This document shows positions 43,797 to 53,450 of a stretch of DNA of 64,000 nucleotides, in pieces; positions within the stretch are counted from its first letter, which is position 1, and every line of letters begins with the position of its first letter. The notes below the pieces were generated by a model, which saw only the letters and a list, made by a program, of their open reading frames with translations, did not search any database and was not told the origin of the DNA. Position numbers and translations under genes: made by a program. This stretch comes from Pontiella sulfatireligans (GTDB lineage: Bacteria > Verrucomicrobiota > Kiritimatiellia > Kiritimatiellales > Pontiellaceae), in the NCBI RefSeq assembly GCF_900890705.1, contig NZ_CAAHFH010000002.1, positions 1,178,001 to 1,242,000 on the forward strand, read 5' to 3'.

Positions 43797-45107
43797 CTAC
43801 TTAGAGCGGGCGTCTTCGGAGGCTTTGTTGGGCGTAGCGACGGAGGTGCCGACATACATTTGGTCGTTGAACCAAACGTAGGCGGGGCCGTAGAGGTCCA
43901 CAAAATCGCCGAAGTTGGAGTTTTCCCATTGCTGCCCGGTTGGGTCGAGCCCGCCGACGGCAATCACCGAGTCATAGCCGGCGGGATAGATGGGCGTGCC
44001 GGTCGGCTCGTTGCCGGCGGAGGCATAAAGGGTCAGCCCGTTTTGAGCGGCATAGTTCATGGCCATTTCCATGAACTGGCTATCGACTTCGGAGCCCCAG
44101 CTCATGCTGACGATTTCAACATCGGAATTTGCGGCAAATTCAAGGGCGCGCATGATCGTATCGGATGAAGTGTATCCGTTTTCATCGAAGGTGCGGACGG
44201 AAAGCACGGGGACACCGGTTGTGGCGGCCTCGGCGCCAAGCGGCGTGAGCGCGCCTGAAGCGATCATGGAGGTCAACGTACCGTGGCCGGTGGGGTCGCT
44301 CATCGGTTCGGAGGGATCAATCGCGTTGTAGGTGCCGCGGATGAAGGGCAGGTCGGCATATTTCGGATCGAGGCCGGAGTCGAAGACCGCGATGGCGGTT
44401 TCGCCGGGCAGGAGGCTCAGGTTGATCCCCTCGCCGGTTCCCGATAGAGAAACGGGCTCGCTTCCAAGCTTGGGAAACGCGAGGTTGGGCTCGGCCGAGT
44501 CAACGCCCTCCTGCGCCTCGGCAATGGCCATGGCGTCTTCGACCGACATGCCGTCGTTAAGCTTGATGCGGTAGATGCCGGGCGGATCGATGACCTCGAT
44601 CACCGTGCCGCCCACCTTGGCCAGCAGCGCCTTGAGGTCGTCGATGGTGGAGCCTTCGCTGAATCCAACCATGATTTCGCCACGGATATATTTCACCCCG
44701 TTGGTTCCATCGACGACATCGAGCACCTTGCGCTTGGCCGTGAGCGGCTGCGCAGCGGAGGCATTGCCGTCGGAAAAGATGCGGATGCTAGCGGGTTGGT
44801 AGATGGCGCCCAGCGGGCTGTCCATCTTTTTCCATTCCAGCAAATAGCTGTGCGGGCTGGCCAGCTGAGCAATCAATCGATCGACCGGGGTGTTTTCCCA
44901 TTCGCCGGATATCCGGCCCAGCTCCAGAGCGGGATCAATCAGCACTTCCACGCCGCGCTGCTCGAACAAACGCAACACCCTCGGAAGCGGCGTACCGTCA
45001 GCCTCCAGCCACGCGCGCTCGCCTTCGATCCGCAACGATGCCCCGGAAACAAACATGGGCAGCAGCAGGATTCCAATAATTCGGAAAAATTTCATATGCT
45101 TGAACAT
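43797..45107 (-). CDS. S8 subtilisin-like protease, short C-terminus
   Basis: A 436-residue exported protease. The signal peptide is followed by a small secretin-N/STN-like domain (about 25-110), a propeptide-like inhibitor domain (about 125-205) and the catalytic domain with Asp in TAIAVFDSGLD, His in DPTGHGTLTSMIASG and Ser in VGTSVATP. The protein stops only nine residues after that Ser motif, while subtilases normally have about 25-60 more residues, so the last helix is missing. Either it is an unusual compact form or the 3' end was lost; the next gene's stop is 16 bases away. Confidence 0.85.
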   Translation of the reverse strand: MFKHMKFFRIIGILLLPMFVSGASLRIEGERAWLEADGTPLPRVLRLFEQRGVEVLIDPALELGRISGEWENTPVDRLIAQLASPHSYLLEWKKMDSPLGAIYQPASIRIFSDGNASAAQPLTAKRKVLDVVDGTNGVKYIRGEIMVGFSEGSTIDDLKALLAKVGGTVIEVIDPPGIYRIKLNDGMSVEDAMAIAEAQEGVDSAEPNLAFPKLGSEPVSLSGTGEGINLSLLPGETAIAVFDSGLDPKYADLPFIRGTYNAIDPSEPMSDPTGHGTLTSMIASGALTPLGAEAATTGVPVLSVRTFDENGYTSSDTIMRALEFAANSDVEIVSMSWGSEVDSQFMEMAMNYAAQNGLTLYASAGNEPTGTPIYPAGYDSVIAVGGLDPTGQQWENSNFGDFVDLYGPAYVWFNDQMYVGTSVATPNKASEDARSK

Positions 45108-45283
45108 AACGCATCGGCACCGAAAAACAATGCATACCTTGCCGCGCAGGAAATATGACTAAATAGGGACACTTGTTATACCCGTATTAGTTAGTAATAT
45201 TTTATGCACTAATGAGTTGGAGAATTATTACTAGTTTGCTAAACAAACAAGTTTCACGGAAAACCAAATCATAGGGGGGAAAC

Positions 45284-45571
45284 ATGTTACACGAACCAGC
45301 AGCAAAAACGGAAAAGGACGCGGCGTCCGCTTGGAAGGCCAAGCTTGGGATCAAGTTGTTCTGGCTATATTGCATCATCTATATGGGTTTTGTCGGCATC
45401 GCCGTATTCTCGCCCGAAACCATGAAGAAGCCGGTACTTGCCGGAACCAACCTTGCCATCGTCTACGGCATGGCTCTGATCATCTTCGCGATCATCCTCG
45501 GCCTCGTCTACAACCATGTATGCACGAAAAAAGAAGATGAACTGAACGGTAAAGCCGGGGAGGCTAAATAA
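45284..45571 (+). CDS. DUF485 membrane protein
   Basis: A 95-residue protein with two transmembrane helices (FWLYCIIYMGFVGIAVF and LAIVYGMALIIFAIILGLVY). DUF485 proteins (YjcH) are nearly always found next to ActP acetate/solute symporters, as here, and are presumed to assist them. GGGGGGAAAC precedes the ATG. Its stop overlaps the symporter ATG by one base (TAATG). Confidence 0.93.
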   Translation: MLHEPAAKTEKDAASAWKAKLGIKLFWLYCIIYMGFVGIAVFSPETMKKPVLAGTNLAIVYGMALIIFAIILGLVYNHVCTKKEDELNGKAGEAK

Positions 45572-47442
45572 TGAATTATGTAGCCAACCCCATCGCCATT
45601 GCAATCTTCCTGACCTTTGTCGGCTTTGTGCTCGGCATGTCGTTCTACTACGCCCGCAAGGCCAAATCGGCCGAGGGCTACTTCGCCGCCGGCGGAACCA
45701 TCCACTGGTTCGTCAACGGCATCGCCTTTGCCGGCGACTATCTCTCGGCGGCATCGTTCCTCGGCATCTGCGGTTTGATTGCCACCATGGGTTATGACGG
45801 CTTCCTCTACTCCATCGGCTATCTCGCCGGCTGGATCGTGGCACTGTTCGTGGTAGCCGAACCGATGAAGCGCCTCGGCAAATACACCTTCACCGACGCG
45901 CTCGATGCCAAGTTTAACTCCAAGGGCATCCAGCTCATGGCGGCCATCAGCACGCTGGCGGTTTCGCTGTTCTACCTGATTCCGCAGATGGTCGGCGCGG
46001 GCGTACTGGTTACGCCGTTGCTCGGTCTGCCCCACTGGGTTGGCGTGATCATGGTGGGGGCGATCGTTATTACGATTGTGGCGACCGCAGGCATGACCTC
46101 CACCACCTACGTGCAGTTCCTCAAGGGCGGCCTGTTGATCATCTTCTCCACCGTGATCTCTGTTATGGTGCTGAACAAAGGCCTTTCCACAGAGACCCGC
46201 CCGGAAACCTTCGTTCCGAGAATCATTGCGGCATCGAGCGTCACCACTGCGGCGACGGTTGAATACCACGACCAAACCTTCGTCAAGGTGGTCGAAGACG
46301 GCCTTGCCAACTGGTGGATCGTCGAGGGCGACCAGTTGCTTGAAGCGCAGTCCAAAGTCGTGACCGCTTCCGGCGAAACCCTCTACAATGGCGCGCCTAA
46401 AGCGGACAATAAGTTTAAATCCGTAGGACACCTAACCTCGTTGACCGATGAAGAAGGGAACGAAATCACGGAAACCGGCCGGGTGGGCATATTTAAATAT
46501 TTCGCCTCCATCGACCGCTCCGAAGTCGTTCGCTACCCCAAGGACAACATTGCCAAGTTCGACGACAACGGCGACCATGTGAAGGTTTTCTGCCCAGTCG
46601 TTACCAAAGGCTCCGACCTGCTGGTTCCCGGCCAGAAATTCAAGACCAAGACGCCCATCGGCAAGCTGAACTTCATTTCGCTGATGCTTGCGCTCTTCTG
46701 CGGAACGGCCTCGCTGCCGCACATTCTGATTCGCTACTACACCGTTCCGTCGCAGCGCGATGCGCGTAAATCGACCATCGTGGCCATCGCCTCGATCGGG
46801 TTCTTCTACGTACTCACCCTGTTCCTCGGCTTCGGCGCCATGACGCTCGGCGTCATCGACGTGGAAAGCGGCAACATGTCCGCTCCGCTGCTAGCCAAGG
46901 CCTTCGGGATCGTGCTCTTCTCCATTATCTCCGCGATTGCGTTCGCGACCGTGCTCGGAACCGTTTCCGGCCTGATCGTCGCCGCATCCGGCGCCGTGGC
47001 GCACGACCTGATGGACAATTACTTTGCCATCAAAATGACCGACACCCAAAAGGTGAAAGCCGGCAAATTGACCGCAGTAGTGGTCGGTATTCTTGCCGTA
47101 GGGCTCGGCATTGCCTTCAAGGGCATGAATGTATCCTTCCTCGTGGGCTGGGCGTTCGCGGTGGCGGCTTCGGCCAACCTGCCGTCGATCATCATGCTGC
47201 TCTTCTGGCCGAAGACCACGGCCAAGGGCATTGCCTGGTCGATCGGCGTCGGCATGGTTTCCGCACTGGGCATCATCCTGACTTCCCCGAGCATGTATGC
47301 GCAGTACGGCCTCGACAAGGCGACCGCCCTGCACACGCTCGACAATCCGGGCATCATCTCGATCCCCCTCAGCTTCATTGTGCTGATCGTCGCATCGCTG
47401 ATGACGCAGAAGGACAACGAAGGTCTTGAGTACATCGGATAA
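45571..47442 (+). CDS. actP: sodium:solute symporter (ActP-like, organic-acid uptake)
   Basis: A 623-residue SLC5-family permease with 13-14 hydrophobic segments (e.g. FFAAGGTIHWFVNGIAFAGD). The family signature YFAAGGTI..GIAFAGDYLSAASFLG near residues 35-65 matches ActP/PutP-type proteins. A loop of about 130 residues (205-350) between helices is larger than in E. coli ActP. It is translationally coupled to DUF485, and a terminator follows. The substrate is probably acetate or a related monocarboxylate, inferred from the ActP-DUF485 pairing. Confidence 0.9.
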   Translation: MNYVANPIAIAIFLTFVGFVLGMSFYYARKAKSAEGYFAAGGTIHWFVNGIAFAGDYLSAASFLGICGLIATMGYDGFLYSIGYLAGWIVALFVVAEPMKRLGKYTFTDALDAKFNSKGIQLMAAISTLAVSLFYLIPQMVGAGVLVTPLLGLPHWVGVIMVGAIVITIVATAGMTSTTYVQFLKGGLLIIFSTVISVMVLNKGLSTETRPETFVPRIIAASSVTTAATVEYHDQTFVKVVEDGLANWWIVEGDQLLEAQSKVVTASGETLYNGAPKADNKFKSVGHLTSLTDEEGNEITETGRVGIFKYFASIDRSEVVRYPKDNIAKFDDNGDHVKVFCPVVTKGSDLLVPGQKFKTKTPIGKLNFISLMLALFCGTASLPHILIRYYTVPSQRDARKSTIVAIASIGFFYVLTLFLGFGAMTLGVIDVESGNMSAPLLAKAFGIVLFSIISAIAFATVLGTVSGLIVAASGAVAHDLMDNYFAIKMTDTQKVKAGKLTAVVVGILAVGLGIAFKGMNVSFLVGWAFAVAASANLPSIIMLLFWPKTTAKGIAWSIGVGMVSALGIILTSPSMYAQYGLDKATALHTLDNPGIISIPLSFIVLIVASLMTQKDNEGLEYIG

Positions 47443-47453
47443 CCCAACCCCTT

Positions 47454-47487
47454 AGGCCCGCCCGGACTCCGGGCGGGCCTCCCTTTT
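47454..47487 (+). terminator. terminator after the symporter gene
   Basis: AGGCCCGCCCGG and its perfect complement around ACT, then CCCTTTT. It ends only four bases before the porin ATG, so the porin needs its own promoter or readthrough. Confidence 0.85.
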
Positions 47488-47490
47488 ATT

Positions 47491-48666
47491 ATGAAAAAAC
47501 TACTTGCACTATGTACACTTAATCTCATTTTCCTCTCCAGCATGGCCGGGGCGGAAAGCATCATGAAGCCCTTCAACGACCAAGGCTACGGAACCATCTC
47601 CGGCCGTGTCCAGTACCTTGGCATGTACCGCGATTACGACAACGGGAACAACGGGAATGCCTCAACGATGGGCATTGTCCTGAACTACACTACGCCAGAA
47701 GTGGCCGGCTTCGATGCCGGAGTGGGCTACAACTATGCCGGTGAGTTGTTCAACGGAGACAACAGCTCCCTCAATGCCAACGGCAACATCAACGTCTTTA
47801 ACGAAGGCTGGCTGCGCTACAACTTCGGTGCGCTGGGCTATTCCAACACCACCGTGCTGGCCGGCCGGAAAATCAACAACGGCGAGATCTTCCGCGCCGA
47901 CGACTTCCGCCAGAAATCGCGCTCCATCGAAACCGTCCAGTTCCAAACCCAGGATCTCACCGACACCAAGCTGACCGTCGGCCACGCGCTCCGAATGAGC
48001 AGCTGGATCCAGGTTCGCGACCTCGCGGACTTCAACGAATTCAACGAGGTCTTCGGCACCGACAGCAGCTCCGCCGGCGTGACTTGGGGCGAGCTCGTCA
48101 ACAACTGCGTCGAAGGGCTGGAAATCGCCCTCTTCGATGCCTATGCATGGGACGTGGCTAACCTGATCGGCACGCGCGTCAAATGGGACGTCCTCGAAGA
48201 CAGCGCCATCCTTGGCTACTACCGCCATGAAAACGATGTCGGCGATGCATCCACCCGCAACTCGGAAGCCTTCGGCTTGTCGCTGCAGCAAAAAATCGGA
48301 CGGGTAACCCTCGAGCCGGGCTACTTCGGCGTGCGCGGCAGCAACCTGCGTTTTCAGGAAGCCACCACCGGCATCAACCATGCGCTGGGCTCCTTGATGA
48401 TGATCTACGCCGGCCAGTTCAACGGAGGAACGGACACCGCCTACCTCAAGGCCGTAACCAAACTGGAAAAAACCGATACGACGCTCTACGGCCTTTACAC
48501 CTACACCTGGAACAAAAGCAGCGACGAAGCCCAAGAACTCAATCTAGTCGTCAAGCAGCCGGTCGCGAAAAACCTGACCGTTTGCTTCAAGGGAGGCGTC
48601 GGCTATCGCGAAGAGCAGAACACCACCGCCACCGACGCGCGCCTGTTCGCCACCTACACATTCTAA
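47491..48666 (+). CDS. outer-membrane porin
   Basis: A 391-residue beta-barrel protein with a signal peptide (MKKLLALCTLNLIFLSSMAG) and alternating aromatic/polar strands, ending in the barrel signature LFATYTF. Motifs such as GRKINNGEIFRADDF and ALRMSSWIQVRDL resemble the OprD/Opr-type porin group. No Shine-Dalgarno is seen because the symporter terminator directly precedes the ATG. It probably carries the symporter's substrate across the outer membrane. Confidence 0.82.
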   Translation: MKKLLALCTLNLIFLSSMAGAESIMKPFNDQGYGTISGRVQYLGMYRDYDNGNNGNASTMGIVLNYTTPEVAGFDAGVGYNYAGELFNGDNSSLNANGNINVFNEGWLRYNFGALGYSNTTVLAGRKINNGEIFRADDFRQKSRSIETVQFQTQDLTDTKLTVGHALRMSSWIQVRDLADFNEFNEVFGTDSSSAGVTWGELVNNCVEGLEIALFDAYAWDVANLIGTRVKWDVLEDSAILGYYRHENDVGDASTRNSEAFGLSLQQKIGRVTLEPGYFGVRGSNLRFQEATTGINHALGSLMMIYAGQFNGGTDTAYLKAVTKLEKTDTTLYGLYTYTWNKSSDEAQELNLVVKQPVAKNLTVCFKGGVGYREEQNTTATDARLFATYTF

Positions 48667-48897
48667 GTGTAGCCGGGGGCGGTGACCCCAGACACCAAGC
48701 CGGATCAATGCCGACCTGAAAACACGCCATTCCTCCGCCTCCGCTTTCCACCCTTCGGGCGGTGAAGCGGTCTCTACACCATGAGGAGAAGATGCTTAAT
48801 GTGTAGAGAACGTTTACCCGCAGCGAAGCAAGGGAAACGTTGCCGACGTGGAGTGCCGAAGCGTATAATAGATCGTTCACCGCCTCCGCTTACAGCA

Positions 48898-48930
48898 AAC
48901 GCGCCTCCAAAATGTGGAAGCGCGTTTTTT
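48898..48930 (-). terminator. hairpin after the sensor gene
   Basis: AAACGCGC and GCGCGTTT pair around CTCCAAAATGTGGAA, with a T-run on one side. It lies at the 3' end of the minus-strand sensor gene and faces the porin end. The interval 48667-48897 shows no gene. Confidence 0.65.
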
Positions 48931-51502
48931 ATACCTGCATGCCGAGGAAGTCGTAACTGAGCTTGGTCTGGAAAATGGGAATGCGGGACAGGACGGATTG
49001 CAGGTTGTCGCGCTCCGCATCCGTCAGCGAGGTGATGTCGAGCTCGTCGGCATCGGCGCGCAGCCCGGCCGTTGCAGAAATCTGATTGTAGAACCGGAGC
49101 CGCCACAGGTAGTCGAACACATAGACCATTTCGCGGAAGGTGTCGTCCCTCAACGCGCCGCTTTCATGCAGCTGTTCAAGCCGGTCGAGCGTGCCTGGCG
49201 CATCCACATGATGCTGCAGCGCATAAATGCGCGCGAAGGTTTCAATCGGCTTGATGCACTGCTTGACGTTGATGGTTTTTTCGCTGCCGCGCTTTTCGGT
49301 GCGGATGCGGCCCAGCAGGCCGAGCGGCGCCTTGTAGCCGAGGCAGTTTTTGGCGTAGTGGATGAAAAACTCGGGATTCTGATCTGTGCAGGCCCGCACG
49401 TGATCCCGCAGTTCCTGCCCGAGCTTTTCATCGCCGTAAGAGAGGTGGATATCGAAGAAGACGTTTACCTCCAGCAGCGACTCGGGCGTGGATTGGAGAA
49501 TCCATCGACCAAAGTTTTTCTTCCACTCCGAAACCGACAGACACCACTTCGGATTGGCCGCCATGATGCCGCCCGGACAAAACGGGTAGCCGGCCTGGTT
49601 GAGTTTTGCGCAGACGCCGTCGCTCAGCGCGAGGAACCGTCGGCGCACCTCTGTCAGCTGGTCTGCCGCCACGTCGGCAAAAATGAGCGCATTGTCCTGA
49701 TCGGAAAACAGGGTCATTTCATGGCGGGCGTTGCTGCCGAGCGACAGGAAGGCAAACGGCACAGGTGCAGTGCCGGACTCTTCCAGCGACAAAGAGATGA
49801 AGCGTTCAATGGAGGCATCGTAAGCCTTGCCGATCGTTTCGCGCAGCAAGACCGGGCGCACGCCTTGATCGGTCAATCTGCGCACCAGCTCCGGAAGCTG
49901 CTTGAGCGTTTGGATCACCTGCCCCGCAGTCTTGGCCTCCGCCAATTCCTGGTGCACGCCAAACGAGGGAGACGCATGCCCCACATCCAAACGGTAGAAC
50001 GCCTCCAGGGTCTGCTGCGAACCGCGACGGATCTCCCCGATTGAAATCACGTGCCCGTTCTTTTCCGAAAAGAAAATACGGGAAGTGGAAACAAGCACAT
50101 CCAGCGGCGCACCCTGCCTGGAGAGGATGCGCGCCTCGAACTCGGCCGAAGACGCCGTGTGCGCATAGACCTGCTTCAAATGCGCGTTGGCAAATGCGTT
50201 GACCTCGCAGTCCGGCTCCAGCAGTTCCCATACCTTCATAGAAGCCAACTCGGTTTCGCTGTAGCCAATCATGCGGCGCAGCGTGTGGTTGGAGTAGACC
50301 GTCTCGCCATCGACTTCGAGGACGTAGCCTTCGTTTGCCCCTTCAACCAAAGCGCGGTAGCGGTCCTTCGCCTCCCGCAGCCCGGTTTCGGCGCGCTTGC
50401 GGTCGAGCTCGATCCGCCGGCTTTGGTAGACAATGTTCACCAGCAGCGCCAGCAGCACCATGGCAATGGCTCCGTCGGCGATCAGCAGGTTCCTCGAAAG
50501 GCGGGCAATCTCCTCTTCCACGTCATGGATGTAAACGCCCGTTCCGATGACCCAGCCCCACTCCGGCACGCCGCGCACATACGAAAGCTTAGGCTCAGCG
50601 CGTGAAGCATCGTCCATCCACTGCCACAGGTATTCCAGATAGCCCTCGTCGCCGGCCTTCACCAAGTCTACCAATTCGACAAACAACTTTTTGCCGCTCT
50701 TGTCTTCGCGATCCGTGTAGTCGGTCAGATCCTGTTCCACCAACTCCGGGCGGTACGGGTGCATGACCATCCGCGGATGCATGTCGGTGATCCAGAAATA
50801 GTCCTTTTCCTCCAGCCCGTAGCGGAGCTCAGAGACCTCGGAGGCCGCTTGACGCTGCGCCTCGGCCTTCGTCATGGCACCACTCTGCTCCTGGTGGATG
50901 TAAAACCGGATGGCGCTGGCGGCGGTGGCAGTCAGCTCTTTGATCATCGCCTTTTTCTGATTCATCATGCTGTTGCGGAAAACCGGAACAATCACCGTGA
51001 AGGTGGAGGCGGCGAATAAAATGGCGGCAATGACGGTGGGCCAGACAATGTGCCAGTAAAAGCGGGCGGAAAGTTTGCGCGGATCATTCTTGTCGTTCGG
51101 ATAGGAGCGGCCTTTGAAGTATTCCGAAAGCTCCGCCTTGCTTAGAATCTGTTCCAGCTCGTCCGACTCGGACTCGTGGTATTTTTCCTCAAAGGTGCCG
51201 CTCTCGAAATCTTCCTGCAACGGGATGAAGCCGTCATAGTCGTCGCGGATGTGGCTCTCGAAAACCGCCTTGATTTCTTCGCGGGAATACTGCCCCTCGA
51301 ACTCGCGATAGGCGTCCTCAAGCGCTTCGGCGCTGTGACGGTATTTGCGGTGGTTGTATGGATTGAAGCTGCTGCGGCTGCCGGTGCGCACAAAATGATC
51401 AAAACTTTCAGCGTCAAAAAACCCGTCGATCCACTTGTGGATATCCTCGGCGCGGATCCCCACCAACTGCTCCGTCCGGTCAGCATGCGTAGAAAGTTTC
51501 AT
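48929..51502 (-). CDS. membrane sensor: Cache - PAS - DUF294 nucleotidyltransferase
   Basis: An 857-residue protein. An N-terminal cytosolic domain of about 140 residues (TEQLVGIRAEDIHKW) of unknown type is followed by a helix (152-174), an extracytoplasmic Cache domain (about 175-340, with YFWITDMHPRMVMHPY at 235-250), a second helix (342-360), a PAS domain (378-492), and a DUF294 nucleotidyltransferase domain (from about 560, with LGSNARHEMTLFSDQDNAL at 588-606, the GS-x10-D-x-D-like site). A DUF294 C-terminal helical domain ends the protein. DUF294 proteins next to ActP usually carry CBS domains instead of sensors. Probably senses an organic acid and acts by nucleotidyl transfer or regulation. 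Confidence 0.85.
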   Translation of the reverse strand: MKLSTHADRTEQLVGIRAEDIHKWIDGFFDAESFDHFVRTGSRSSFNPYNHRKYRHSAEALEDAYREFEGQYSREEIKAVFESHIRDDYDGFIPLQEDFESGTFEEKYHESESDELEQILSKAELSEYFKGRSYPNDKNDPRKLSARFYWHIVWPTVIAAILFAASTFTVIVPVFRNSMMNQKKAMIKELTATAASAIRFYIHQEQSGAMTKAEAQRQAASEVSELRYGLEEKDYFWITDMHPRMVMHPYRPELVEQDLTDYTDREDKSGKKLFVELVDLVKAGDEGYLEYLWQWMDDASRAEPKLSYVRGVPEWGWVIGTGVYIHDVEEEIARLSRNLLIADGAIAMVLLALLVNIVYQSRRIELDRKRAETGLREAKDRYRALVEGANEGYVLEVDGETVYSNHTLRRMIGYSETELASMKVWELLEPDCEVNAFANAHLKQVYAHTASSAEFEARILSRQGAPLDVLVSTSRIFFSEKNGHVISIGEIRRGSQQTLEAFYRLDVGHASPSFGVHQELAEAKTAGQVIQTLKQLPELVRRLTDQGVRPVLLRETIGKAYDASIERFISLSLEESGTAPVPFAFLSLGSNARHEMTLFSDQDNALIFADVAADQLTEVRRRFLALSDGVCAKLNQAGYPFCPGGIMAANPKWCLSVSEWKKNFGRWILQSTPESLLEVNVFFDIHLSYGDEKLGQELRDHVRACTDQNPEFFIHYAKNCLGYKAPLGLLGRIRTEKRGSEKTINVKQCIKPIETFARIYALQHHVDAPGTLDRLEQLHESGALRDDTFREMVYVFDYLWRLRFYNQISATAGLRADADELDITSLTDAERDNLQSVLSRIPIFQTKLSYDFLGMQV

Positions 51503-51563
51503 CTCAACAAAAACGTATTCGATCCCCCGCCTCAGTCCCAGATTAAAAAGCGGTTCGCCGCCG

Positions 51564-52232
51564 CTACATCAGATTGCGGCTCAGCTCGCCGTAGGGGCTT
51601 CCGAGTTTATGCCCGTAGCGGTACATGATGACCTTGCCCTTTTTGTCGGTTTGCAGCATGCCGGCATCTTTAAGAGGAAGATAGGATTTGTAGGGAAAGA
51701 TGGCCTTGTTGCTCATCCCCCAGAACAGGGCGTGGCAAAAAACCCAGCGGTCTTCTCGCCCAACGCCTTGTCGGTAAACCACGCGGGAATTTCGCCGGCC
51801 GGCACCCATTCAATCTTTTTCCGAGGCCCCAGATTCTTTTCTTTGTAGAGCCATTCCATCGCCAGTTCAATCTGCAGCAAGGCGGTCGTGATACAGGAGC
51901 GCTTCAGGGAATTATAGCTAAGGTCCGCATCCGCCATCTGCTCCTTGAACCAAGTGTCGGGAATTTCATCCCAGGCCAACCGCGTGCGGGCCTGATCAAA
52001 CTCCTCCTTGCTGTATTGGCTGGCATAGTCCTCGCCATGGTTTATCACCAACTCATCACCGATCATTTTTGTGAACGTCTTCCGCGTCGACGAATCACCC
52101 ATCATGAAGTAGCTGTAAAGCACCATGTCCTCCGCCTCCGGATCGTCCGGAAGATGGAGCGAAGCGATGGAAAGCGTTTCCCCGCTGATGGAACATTAAC
52201 CTAGTTTTTAGATTTCGGCGTTCTGTATTCAT
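51564..52232 (-). pseudogene. hypothetical gene with two homopolymer frameshifts
   Basis: The ATG at 52232 has AAGGAG seven bases upstream and starts MNTERRNLKTRLMFHQR. At the run of four G near 52182 the frame breaks; one G fewer gives ETLSIASLHLPDDPEAEDMV and then an open frame through GEDYASQYSKEEFDQARTRL. At the run of six T near 51735 it breaks again; one more T, or a -1 slip, gives GFFCHALFWGMSNKAIFPYK and a stop at 51564. The product would be about 220 residues, soluble and unrecognised. Both breaks are in homopolymers, so sequencing error is plausible. It is 16 bases after the lipoprotein hydrolase gene. Confidence 0.7.
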
Positions 52233-52248
52233 CGCGACTCCTTGCTCT

Positions 52249-53292
52249 TTACTGTTTCCCAAGATAATTGAAGATGAGTTCGAAAGCCTGCTTCCGCAAC
52301 GCCGCAGGCTCGTTGGCAAGCTGATGGTTGGCGCCGGGAACCATGTAAAGCTCCGCATGCTCCACCTTGGCGCCAAGGAAATCCACATTGTATCTCCAAT
52401 CGACGATAATGTCGGCATCGCCCTGGATGATGCAGAGCGAGCCGGGCCACCGGGGATAGCCTCGGGCACGCGCTTCCCATTCGTAGAGATCTTCCAAATA
52501 TTGGAACGACAAGACGCCGCTGTGCAGCGGATCTTTTTTGACGAAGGCGAGGTAGGCTTCGTCGGATGAGTTTTTCATATCGCGGCGGCGGATGTGTTTG
52601 GTGAAAGGCCGCCCGACGGCATGTCCAAACTTTCCCCAGCCCCAATGCGCGTGCTTCACAAGCGGCGCGAGGAAAACGATCTTCTCGAACGCGTTTGTTG
52701 GCGCGTTGTACATGTATTCGATGGCGATGGAGCATCCGGTGCTGTGGGCCACGAGGTCGAACGGACGGGGCAGCTTGCTTTCTGCTCGTTCGACAATGTC
52801 GATGTGCTGTTTGGCGCAACGGTCAAAATCGCCGGTTTCGGTGCGGCCGCCGGTGGTGAGCCCGTGCCCGGGCAAATCCCAGGAAGCGACGGCATACCGC
52901 CGGGCCAGCGCTTCAGCAATCAGTTTTGAAAGCGTGCCTGTGTGGTCAAAATAGCCATGGAGCAGAAACAGGGTGCCACGCGGATTTTCCGGCATGAACA
53001 CATGAGCCGCCAACGTTTGGCCCTCCGACTCTACCGTCCCAAAATAATGCTGCGCATTGGCGGGGTTGAGACCGTAGAAGCTAAAGTAGGCCGCAATAGC
53101 CTCAGTGGGCTGATAGGGTTTAGCCAAATCGAGGGGCTTCAAGTCCTTCTTAACCTGCTCCAAATCATAGCCCGACGTATTGGGCTTGTCCGAACCGTTC
53201 CGAAAATAGTGGCAACCCGTCAAAAGGGTGCTAGCCAACAACAGCAGCCATGAGAGCAGCCCGCTCTTTTGTTTTAAGACTCTCAGTTGCAT
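52249..53292 (-). CDS. alpha/beta hydrolase lipoprotein (lysophospholipase-like)
   Basis: A 347-residue lipoprotein: lipobox LLLASTLLTGC with Cys near residue 27, then an alpha/beta hydrolase domain with FLLHGYFDHTGTLS (oxyanion loop), DLPGHGLTTGG, the nucleophile elbow VAHSTGCSIAIEY (Ser), and near the end QGDADIIVDWRYN and VPGANHQLANE with Asp and His. It resembles monoglyceride lipases/lysophospholipases. It is co-directional with the gene that follows (16 bases apart). No clear Shine-Dalgarno is visible. Confidence 0.85.
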   Translation of the reverse strand: MQLRVLKQKSGLLSWLLLLASTLLTGCHYFRNGSDKPNTSGYDLEQVKKDLKPLDLAKPYQPTEAIAAYFSFYGLNPANAQHYFGTVESEGQTLAAHVFMPENPRGTLFLLHGYFDHTGTLSKLIAEALARRYAVASWDLPGHGLTTGGRTETGDFDRCAKQHIDIVERAESKLPRPFDLVAHSTGCSIAIEYMYNAPTNAFEKIVFLAPLVKHAHWGWGKFGHAVGRPFTKHIRRRDMKNSSDEAYLAFVKKDPLHSGVLSFQYLEDLYEWEARARGYPRWPGSLCIIQGDADIIVDWRYNVDFLGAKVEHAELYMVPGANHQLANEPAALRKQAFELIFNYLGKQ

Positions 53293-53450
53293 TTAAAGTG
53301 CCCCGCAAAAAACCCTCGACTAATATCGCAAGATAAGCCCTCCCCGCAAATGCCAAGCCTGACAGGAAGGGAACATTGAGTCTACTTAAAATGAAAAGCC
53401 TGCACCGCCACCCTCTTCCGCCGCTGCCTGGCTAAATGAACCTCCCCGCA

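Noticed and set aside
48774..48898. Small gene between porin and sensor
   Set aside because: Open frames here are short, have no ribosome site and overlap inverted repeats.
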